This document shows positions 56,565 to 64,000 of a DNA stretch of 64,000 nt, piece after piece. The DNA is from Gigantopelta aegis (taxonomy: Eukaryota; Mollusca; Gastropoda; Neomphalida; Peltospiridae), in the NCBI RefSeq assembly GCF_016097555.1, contig NC_054706.1, positions 53,702,509 to 53,766,508 of the forward strand, given 5' to 3'. Positions within the stretch are counted from its first letter, which is position 1. Each line of letters opens with the position of its first letter. The notes beneath the pieces were generated by a model. It saw only the letters and a list, made by a program, of their open reading frames with translations. It searched no databases and was not told the origin of the DNA. Both the position numbers and the translations under genes were made by a program.

Positions 56565-58139
56565 GTTATCCACCGTGTCAAGATAATAAACTTGTTATGG
56601 TAGTTTGTATACAGTGCTTGAAATAGTTGTCCCGTGTCCGAAATGTGGTATCACAAATAAACTGTTTCATCTATTAGACAAGTTTTTCGCTTGTATCGTA
56701 ATCTCGTTGAGTCAGTTGGTTAACATTGACGTCGTCTGAAGCAGTTGTAGTTGACAGGCTGTTTATCTCGAGTTCGAATCCAGGTACTGATGCTGATGGT
56801 GCTGTCGTCTGTATAAACGTATACCTGGTTTTGGCTATGTGAATGTCAAGCTTACTTTCTAATATCACTTTAGGTATCTCAAGATTACGAATTTACTGAA
56901 AATTAATACGTTTAGTGTTTATATTATTTATTCCGAAAAACATTTAATAATCAAATGAGTCGTTATTTACCTTCGGTGATATGTGTCTCGTCTTGTGTAC
57001 TGTTGTTGATAAGTTGTATTACTCAATGTATTTAGTCTTTGAACTAGTTCATAATTTTCCCGTCTAAGATTTTCTAACTCAGTGTTTTGTTGAACAAGCT
57101 TATCGTAATAACTTGTTGATTGTTGATGTAAAGCATCAATGTCTGTTTGCATTTCATGACACACAATTTTGTTTTACTCTTCATTATTTGCATTACTGTT
57201 ACAAGAATCTTTTAAGTCTTCTGTCAAAATATTTATTATACTTTGTAACAACGCTACATCTTTTTTAGACTCTTGGAGTTCTTTTGTATATGTACGGGTT
57301 TGTTCTAGCTGTGCGTTTAGTGAACTGATTTCCTGAGATTGGTTCTGGATGGTTAGTTGTGCTTCTGTCAAATCGTTGGTTGTTTTGATAAAATTATTTC
57401 TGGCTTTGTTTATTTTCCTACTGGACTTTTGTTTGGCCTTAAGAGTATCGAGTTCGTGTTTTAGTGGGTTATTTAAGCTGATAACACTAGTGAAAGCCTT
57501 AGCACCTAAGTTAGAAAATGGTAGTTGCCTAGCACAAAATTATGTTTCGAAATTCGTACTGAGATTTTCTAATATTGTCCCTTTCTCTTTGTTTGTCCGA
57601 TTTGTGTTTAGGTTTAGAAATGTTGTTATTATGTTTGGAGGATTTATGACAATTTATGTGGTTTACATCTGAGTGAGCATTTAGATTAGAACATTTTAAA
57701 CAGAACATTTGAAATGGACATAGATTTGCATGACATTCACAATTTCTTTTGCCAAATAACCACTTACCGTTTTGACAGACCATGTCGCTTGGGAAGTTCC
57801 GTTGTGTAGAATTCCGTGTTAAGCTAGTCGTCCGGATTTTGGGTTTTCGTTGACACGAATATTGATGCATTTCTGTTGGTCCAACAGCTCTGTAAGTTCT
57901 ACTTCTGTCAAATCTTGATTAGAAAAAGTTCTTTTTCGCAAGACTGTGCTCGTTCCATTATACTTGGTTCAGTTGTACTTGGCTGTACCTGGTTGCAGAG
58001 TCACGTAGATTGTGTTGTAGTTGCTTCGCTGTAGTCAGGTAGATTTTCATGTACTCGCTTTTCTGTAGAATAAGGTAGATTTTGATGTACTCACTTGGCC
58101 GTAGAATAAGGTAGATTTTGCCATCGGATCTCCACCACT

Positions 58140-59842
58140 TAACACAGAGTAATTTTTCTGATGAATGGTAATGAATTTGAACAGAATGAACAGAAGTCTC
58201 AAGTTGGTGATGCAGGTTCTTGTATTTTAATTTCCAAACATGAAACATGATTAATAAATTACCAACATGGTGATACAGATAATATACAAGTCAGAGCTCT
58301 TGGGTGAATGACACACAGGTCTCCCGATAAAGATGACATTGCTTATTCACAAAACTGTCTCTCAGATCTTCCAGTAGAGTTTGTGCTTTGTGAGAGAACT
58401 TCAAGGCGTGTGAACAGTATTTGTTCTCCCGGAGTCTGTCTTTCATGTCATGTCATAGGGTTTTACGTGCACATTCAGAACAAGCTGCTGTAACGCACGC
58501 CTGTCGTGGGCACAAGAGCCGGCCTTGGCCGGCCCCTTTGTCCAAGACAGGAAAGGTGGGGGGGGGGGGAGAGATGGGACCGCCTGCACTGGCAGGTGCA
58601 AGGGAGCACCAGCAGTCCGATTGAAACGGTAGCAGGCGGGTGGGGGTGGTGGTGGTGCTATGGAATTTTGAGTGGAGCCATTTTAAAGCCAAAGAGAAAA
58701 TGGTGCGCAGTTTTGTTGAGTAATTTTGGCGCAATTTTGAACGGTCGGTCGAAAGGTAAATGATTGAGCTAGTATAGGTTTTGAATCGAGTGTAGCTCGT
58801 TAGTGAGTCGAGAGTAGCTCGTTACTTATCGACCTTTATGATGCTGGTTGTCTCCCTAGGTTGTCCGTAGGGTCCTGATAAGGACCTGACCTCTTCTGGT
58901 CGTGGCATGACAACCCCGAGGAGACTCGTGCAATTGTGTAGACACTGGCAGGCAAGGCGATTTGTTCCGGGGTGGTCGAAGCGCTGATGTTGGTTTGGTC
59001 TTCAGTTTCCTCCTCATTGACACCAAGTACATTTCCCAGCAGAAAGTATTTGGGGATTGGGTGGGGCGGCCGATATTCTTTTGTTCGGCCTCCCCCGGGT
59101 GCATTGCAATTGTGTACTCGGAACCGGTATTCTTTTGTCCGGTTCCTTATTAGAGCACGTGCTGGGCCATTAAAATGTGGGGCGGATGCATTGTTATCAT
59201 TAGTCAATGCATCCTGTGTGCTGTTTCGGTGAGCATGTTGTCTGTGTGTAATCCTAGTTTGGTGTTTAGGTTGTACCTATTGTCTTACGTCCCTATTCTA
59301 ATGTTTCCAACGGTCATCATGACCACCCCTCCCCCCCCCCCCCGCCCTTGCGTAGTTTTGTTAACACAATGGCGGGGGGGGGGGGGGGGGGGGGGGATTA
59401 GTCTATTCTAAATATCTAATTTGAAGGGCGAGCTCTTGTAGTGTATGTATTGGTTAAAAAAGCCTAGAGCTTAACATATTTATTTTACCAGTCAATGAAA
59501 GAGAGAGAGAAAGGAGAGAAAGATAGTTAGCTTATTGTCTTTCATGGGTAAATTATCCTTATTTATAAGACGCATACTAAACACGTATCTATGTAATATA
59601 CAGTTGTCAAGGTGTACTCGTTCAGACGCCTGCAATACCCGTGGAAACAATTAAATTGCATTGTATTATATTGCTCGTTACATATTTAATTAGTGCTTGA
59701 CACTAATTGGTTTGATTGGCATGTCACTAAGTGGATACCATGGCAGACGTCAGATTATCAATTAACTAATTGGAATTAATGCACATGTAAAAATAAAGAT
59801 ATAATCCGTATTGTTATAAAGTTGAAGTTTAGGACTGTGACA
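58140..59842 (-). repeat. LTR, right copy, with insertion
   Basis: Same boundaries as the left LTR (taacacag at one end, ctgtgaca at the other) once the insert 58448-59535 is set aside. Confidence 0.82.
58448..59535. mobile_element. Unclassified 1.09-kb insertion inside an LTR
   Basis: Flanked by an 11-bp duplication tgtctttcatg (58437-58447 and 59536-59546). Its first ~318 bp recur at 48826-49143. It is locally GC-rich with three G or C homopolymers (58559, 59327, 59373) and ends in a purine-rich tract. No protein family is recognisable. Treated as a fossil of unknown class. Confidence 0.72.
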
Positions 59843-59909
59843 ATACCTTACAATTTTGGCAAATGTAAATTCTTATTAGAGTTCCCCTACTTTTTTTGAA
59901 GAGTATATA

Positions 59910-60484
59910 ACCATCTCAAGTTGAAATTTCATCAATCAGTCTGTCTTTGATTTAAAATCCAACCTATTGCTTGACATTTTACTAAAAACTTCACATGAGC
60001 ATAAGGAATCATGAGTGTGTCCTCATCTTCCTGTGTACATACACCTTGTGGTAAGATGGCATTCTGGCATATTTCAGAATTCTACAAGAAATATTGTCAG
60101 ATGACCTTTTTTAATATGATATTTACTAAGAAGCTCTTAATGTATTTTATAGGAGTAGCTTTCTAAACAAAGAAGACATCCTCACAATCTGGTTGGTAGG
60201 AAGTTCTAATGTCATCTTTCATATATATTGTTCTGTCGTAGTTATCAAAGATAACTTCCACCGGTGTCACAACCTAATGCCTCTGATCATGTCATTATAC
60301 CTGGCAGTTATGAGGTGGATTTCTACACCATACATAGACTGTTGGTCTCTCATCGTGAGAAATTTACGTGTGCTGGGGCCCAACACACGAATACGTACAG
60401 GTACAGACGTAAACCACAAACAGGTCAATCTGATATCAAATTATGATTAACTAGGTCTAGAGACAGTCTCGGCATTACCAAAGA
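59910..60484. other. No feature recognised
   Basis: Unique sequence; frames of 60-85 codons here match nothing I recognise. Confidence 0.4.
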
Positions 60485-60700
60485 GGAAGGAAGGAAATAT
60501 TTTATTTAACGACACACTCAACACATTTTATTTTACGGTTATATGGCGTTGGACATATGGTTAAGGACCACACAGATATTGAGGGAGGAAACCCGTTGTC
60601 GCCACTTTATGGGCTACTCTTTTCAATTAGCAGCCAGGGATCTTTTATATGCACCATCCCATAGACAGGATAACACTAGCTGGAGCGAGAAATTTACCGC
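60485..60700 (-). mobile_element. SINE type A with internal deletion
   Basis: A clear tail and core part. The segment between ggataacac and tagctggagcg lacks about 50 bp. The head is missing. Confidence 0.75.
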
Positions 60701-60879
60701 AGAGAGTCCTGACTCTGTATCTATCATCAACGTAATAATTGGTTTAGTATATAGTTTTCTTATAGCCTGTATTGCATGTTTGTTCTACTATTCAACATTT
60801 TTTAAAATGTGATTTTAAAAAATAAATCACCCAGTGTATCAAGCACAATGCTTCGCACCGCATGCCGAAACTACATATA

Positions 60880-61040
60880 ATGCACTTTTCCATAAACAGA
60901 ACAGTACATACCACGGCCTTTGGTGTACCAATCGTAAGGCACTGGTTGGGACGGTGAAAAACCGAATCTATCGAGGGTGATCGATCATGGGAATCACAAC
61001 TCAGGCGAGCGCTCTTCTTACTGAGCTATCTGTCCCGTCC
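60880..61040 (-). mobile_element. Diverged SINE core and head
   Basis: Contains agtacataccacggcctttg and a head ending actgagctatctgtcccgtc. Confidence 0.6.
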
Positions 61041-61041
61041 C

Positions 61042-61515
61042 ACCGGTGTTTGTAGATCCTCCCTGGCCACAAGGGGGAAGCTCCTGACTTGGGTCCATAT
61101 CTGAAAATGCATGTAATGGGTTACGGTTTGTAACCTATGTGCCAAGTTTCGTGCTTTTAATCAAAACTGCACAATATTTTTGATAGGCACCCCACTAAAA
61201 CGGTGTGGGGAACATTTGTAGATTCTCCCTGGCCACCAGGGAGTGCTCCTTACTTGGATTCAAATTTGAAACTGTTTGTAATGGGTCAAGGTATTCACGT
61301 ACCAAGTTTTTAACCAAAAGTGCACACTATGTTTGTTAGCAAAGTGCACACCGTGTTTGTTAGCCGCCGTTAGAACCGTCCTGCCCACCAGGGGGCGCTC
61401 CTTATTTGGGTCCTTATCTGAAAATGTTTGTAATGGGTCAAGTTATCTATGTGCAAAGTTTCGTACTTTTATCCAAAAGTGCACATTGCAGTCAAATATT
61501 GGGTGTTAGCTGCCC
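61042..61515. repeat. Three diverged ~160-bp repeats with CTCF-like motifs
   Basis: Each unit contains a ccacnagggrg word (61067, 61233 and 61385) followed by tgtaatgggt and a ccaagtttcgt..aaaagtgcac stretch. The third holds an exact ccaccagggggcgctcc. Spacing is 166 and 152 bp. Confidence 0.78.
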
Positions 61516-61620
61516 CATTACGAAGGATCGTTTATATTACGTGATTGGGATAATCAAATGCTACTTTGTTGAAAAGAAATCTGTATCAGTGCCCAGAGGC
61601 AACTACACGTCGTAATCAAC

Positions 61621-61623
61621 CTA

Positions 61624-61664
<41 letters not shown>

Positions 61665-61665
61665 A
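61621..61665. repeat. (CTA)n microsatellite
   Basis: About fourteen ctA units. Confidence 0.95.
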
Positions 61666-61710
61666 CAAAGGAAAAAAGCACCTAAACATTCAATATTTCC
61701 TATTCAGGGC

Positions 61711-61842
61711 TCGTGCTTATAAAACTTAAAGTCTAGACTTTAATAAAGTCCAGACTTTAACATAATGCTATTTAAATGGCGTTGCCATGATGTTAAAGTC
61801 TGGACTTTATTAAAGTCTAGACTTTAAGGTTTATAAGCACGG
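61711..61842. mobile_element. Foldback (palindromic) element, ~132 bp
   Basis: Arms of about 53 bp pair almost perfectly (tcgtgcttataaa..aacat against atgtt..ggtttataagcacg) around a ~26-bp loop. Each arm contains further inverted words aaagtctagacttt and aaagtccagacttt. Confidence 0.85.
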
Positions 61843-61934
61843 GACCAAAAGTCGTGACTGATTTCACTAAACACTCACTTGACATATATAATATAAAAAA
61901 GATTATTTGAAATTTCACAATTAAGGACACAATC

Positions 61935-62040
61935 ATAGGCGTCGGATGTGCGTGTGTCTGTGTGCAGTGTGTGTCTGTGTGCAGTGTGTGTGTGTGTGCG
62001 TGTGTGCAGTGTGTGTGTGCGTGCGTGCGTGTGTGCAGGT
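61935..62040. repeat. (GT)n compound microsatellite
   Basis: gtgtgt and gcagtgtgtgt units, about 100 bp. Confidence 0.92.
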
Positions 62041-62140
62041 GGCACATCCCTCAGAAGCTGCGGGGGACAGAGTATGCAATAACCTCCCACTCTTATTTGT
62101 TTTATAGGAATTACATATACCGAGTATAGTGAATCCTTGC

Positions 62141-62364
62141 CTTTTCCAGCCAGAGCACCACGAATGAAATACCAAAGGTAGTGATATGTGCTATCCTGTT
62201 AGTGGGACTGTGCATATAAAAGATCTCTTGATTGCTACTAATAGAAAAATGTAAGGAGGTTAATTTTCTCTCTGAAACTATGTCAAATTACCAAATGTTT
62301 GACATCCAATAGCCGATGATTAATAAATCAATGTGCTCTAGTGGTGTCGTTAAACAAACCAAAC
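62141..62364 (+). mobile_element. SINE type B, 5'-truncated
   Basis: Core from ttccagccagagcaccacga to tail gtgctctagtggtgtcgtta. Confidence 0.82.
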
Positions 62365-62785
62365 TTTTCTTTGAATAGCTAAAGGCATGTATTGAATACA
62401 CATATAGCAGGCCTGTCTTACATGTCTAGGCTTATTTCTACTATCCTTATTTAGCTTCGTCAGATTACTTATCACGATATACTCGTCACTTCCGTTGCAA
62501 GATGTTCAAATCTTATATAACGACATCGTGGTGAGAACAATATATAATAATATTATTCTTCATACCACACAATCTCTAAACAAAAGAATGTGAGATAGGC
62601 GACCGACATTCTTTATGAAAAAAAAGGTAGTGGTATTTAAAAAAAAAAATTATATAAAAAAATAAATAAATAAAAAGCCTAGCTGACATGAATAGACCTC
62701 TCATTTAGTAACTGCGCCCCCACCTGCCCGCCCCAGTTATTGGCATCTTCCGATGCAAAGGTAAATATTGGCAATGATACTTAAT
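62365..62785. other. No feature recognised
   Basis: Unique sequence with A-rich tracts near 62620-62680. Confidence 0.4.
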
Positions 62786-62789
62786 GATA

Positions 62790-63195
62790 ATAAAATAAAT
62801 AAAGTGATGATCAATATAAAAATTCAAGGTTTAAACAAAAACAGTGTAAAGAACTGTGCAAAAATACAAATACAAATATCACAGAATTTTACGGATACTG
62901 AATTTTACTCTAAACTTCAATGTGTGCTGTATTGGCCATTCTCAAAGAGAATGTTACACCCCTGCACCACGGTGAGGTTACAGCACGCGCAGGGGAGAGA
63001 GAGAGAGAGAGACAGAGAGAGGCGCACATCACACAGAATCCTGAACGACAAAACCGTAATACATGGTCAGGGCCGTAGTGGTTAATTCTATGAATCTCTG
63101 TCTAGTGCCTCATCTATAAGAGGTAGGCCACTCCCGAGGAGATCCTTTACTGGAAAGTACATACCTCTTGCACCGCCAAAAAGAGGACTGCCATA
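62790..63195 (-). mobile_element. Type E retroelement, longest copy
   Basis: Joins the body found at 5094-5375 with the part found at 12031-12175 and 17378-17580, separated by a (GA)n tract (62996-63021). This shows that the shorter pieces belong to one family. Confidence 0.68.
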
Positions 63196-63963
63196 TATAA
63201 ATATAAAAACGTTTATAATATGCACTTGATACACGGTAAAACAAATCTCTGTTTAGAACAAAGATAACTGTTTAGAACACTGTATCTAAAGAACGTTTAA
63301 CTCGGCGCGCAAACTAATATTTATTCATTCATTCATTCATTCATTCAATTATTCATTCATTCGTGCAGCGCGTAATCGTCGCAGGACTGCTAGCGAACAC
63401 AACTGCTAGCAAACACATTTCAAGTGTTCTTCCGAACCCCTCCGATGATTTACGAAATGCGTCCGGAGTTTTAGACCAAATCATTGTTTATCTTCAAAGC
63501 GCCGCCTGAAATCGGCTAAAATTACACCTGTCATTAACTTCCTGAAAGTTTAAAGACGTTATCTGAGGAATGTTGATTTCTTTTACTGCGAATTTACTGA
63601 CATTTTACGTAAGTTTTAATGCAATTTTGCTTGATGAATATACGATAACATGTTTCAAACTAATATAAATCTGTAAATGTCATACTCGGACACTGATACT
63701 GTAATATTACTACTCAGTCTACTGACCCGCCTACGGCTAAGCCACTGATGCTGTTACTGTACAGGTAGACCCGGGTACCTGAGCTAGTTATAAATAGAAG
63801 CAGAAGATGACCAATGACACGATATTGTAATTAGTATAAGTTGTTCAGTAATATCAGTTGAATATTCAGTTTTATTTGTAAATTTTATCATTTAGATTAT
63901 TGATAATAAGTATTGACACCTGGAAGTTGTTTCTAAGGTAAGGCTGGTGAACTTACCTTTAAT
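63196..63963. other. No gene recognised; (ATTC)n tract
   Basis: An (attc)n microsatellite lies at 63321-63362. The part 63370-63600 keeps several CG dinucleotides but shows no recognisable frame. Confidence 0.45.
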
Positions 63964-64000
63964 TTAAAGGGACACACCCTAGTTACGTTTATTTGTTAAC
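63964..64000. mobile_element. Start of a second TTAA MITE family
   Basis: Reads TTAA agggacacaccctagttac at the window edge. It is similar in style to the other TTAA element but differs after the first eight bases. Confidence 0.5.

Larger units (their letters stand above)
55960..59842 (-). mobile_element. LTR retroelement fossil, non-autonomous or gutted
   Basis: Two direct repeats of about 605 bp (55960-56564 and 58140-59842, the second containing an insert) enclose ~1.6 kb. A 4-bp target duplication ATAC flanks it (55956-55959 and 59843-59846). In its own sense, minus, it begins TGTCACAG. The interior shows only coiled-coil-like (56967-57371) and Cys/His-rich (57529-57870) stretches that could be gag remnants. 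No reverse transcriptase, protease or integrase is recognisable. It is broken, with at least one large insertion and most genes absent. LTR divergence of about 8% in one part suggests an old insertion. Family uncertain. Confidence 0.72.
55486..59903. mobile_element. TA-flanked MITE with AGTAGGGGAAC ends, split by a 3.9-kb insertion
   Basis: Its two ends match the copy at 28727-29266. The left part is 55486-55959 and the right part 59847-59903. Removing the insert gives ~531 bp, close to the 540 bp of the other copy. TA lies at both edges. Confidence 0.85.

Noticed and set aside
56967-57870. Host coiled-coil or zinc-binding gene on the minus strand
   Set aside because: The frames lie between two LTRs with a target duplication, so they are better read as remnants of the retroelement fossil.
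58836-59207. 123-codon minus-strand frame in the unknown insertion
   Set aside because: Overlapping frames exist in the same region, and no domain is recognisable. It may still be a remnant of a protein of the inserted element, but I cannot support a call.
583-62364. Functional tRNA genes in the A-box/B-box matches
   Set aside because: Every match I found is the head of a SINE with core and tail attached, and the cloverleaf is degenerate.

Overview
The window looks like nuclear DNA of a lophotrochozoan animal, most likely a gastropod mollusc. It is AT-rich and intron-bearing, and it is packed with tRNA-derived SINEs and small DNA transposons of the kind I associate with mollusc genomes. I see no bacterial, viral-genome or organellar organisation. 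Only one host protein gene can be supported: a divergent alpha-tubulin on the + strand (47559-52391). It has an ATG-only first exon, a second exon at 50116-50335 and a large GC-rich third exon at 51271-52391. Nearly all other open frames are low-complexity or tandem-repeat artefacts. || Layout. 1-20 kb: SINEs, a 1.2 kb CTAGCCC-type terminal-repeat element (1608-2825), a 91-bp tandem array (3550-4438), a pogo-like element, and GT and GGAA microsatellites. 20.2-20.5 kb: a small inverted-repeat element with CRE motifs. 20.9-23.7 kb: a 2.8 kb almost pure purine tract with a decaying ~150-bp higher-order period. 23.7-26 kb: a repeat-poor island. 26-33 kb: nested SINEs, a pogo-like element with internal tandem expansion, and a TA-flanked MITE (28727-29266). 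33613-36719: exactly 74 copies of a 42-bp minisatellite with visible higher-order structure. 36.7-47.3 kb: more SINEs (two of them interrupted by other insertions), hAT-like and Mutator-like MITEs, and a CpG-rich patch at 41.3-41.7 kb that could be a minus-strand first exon. 47.4-52.4 kb: the tubulin gene. 52934-55479: a Ginger-type DNA transposon with 183-bp terminal inverted repeats and a KRBA2-like integrase-derived transposase, now broken. 55486-59903: a three-level nest, with an unknown 1.1 kb insert inside an LTR of an LTR-retroelement fossil, which itself lies inside a TA-flanked MITE. 60-64 kb: SINEs, three tandem CTCF-like motifs, a palindromic foldback element and the start of a second TTAA MITE. 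|| SINE nomenclature used in the entries. Most SINEs share a core that reads 'ccagtgcaccac..actgg' through 'tgcatataaaagatccctt'. Type A ends in a CGTTAAATAAAACATTTCCTTCC-like tail. Type B ends in ..gtgctctagtggtgtcgttaaac-like sequence. Heads differ: head I has A-box tagcccagtgg and B-box ggatcgatcc; head II has A-box tagctcagtcgg; head III is tagcccagtcagtac; head C is gtcgtggttaggcc with ggttcggatcc. Type D carries a head similar to C but a different body. Type E has a GTCGTTAAAC(ATTC)n tail and an unrelated body. || How the parts relate. The tubulin gene is self-contained; its first intron has taken in at least three SINE-like insertions and its 3' flank carries the transposon stack. Several tandem arrays in the window start inside a transposon copy, so local mobile DNA appears to be the main source of new satellite sequence here. 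All coordinates of repeats come from reading by eye and may be off by a few bases where no target duplication is given.
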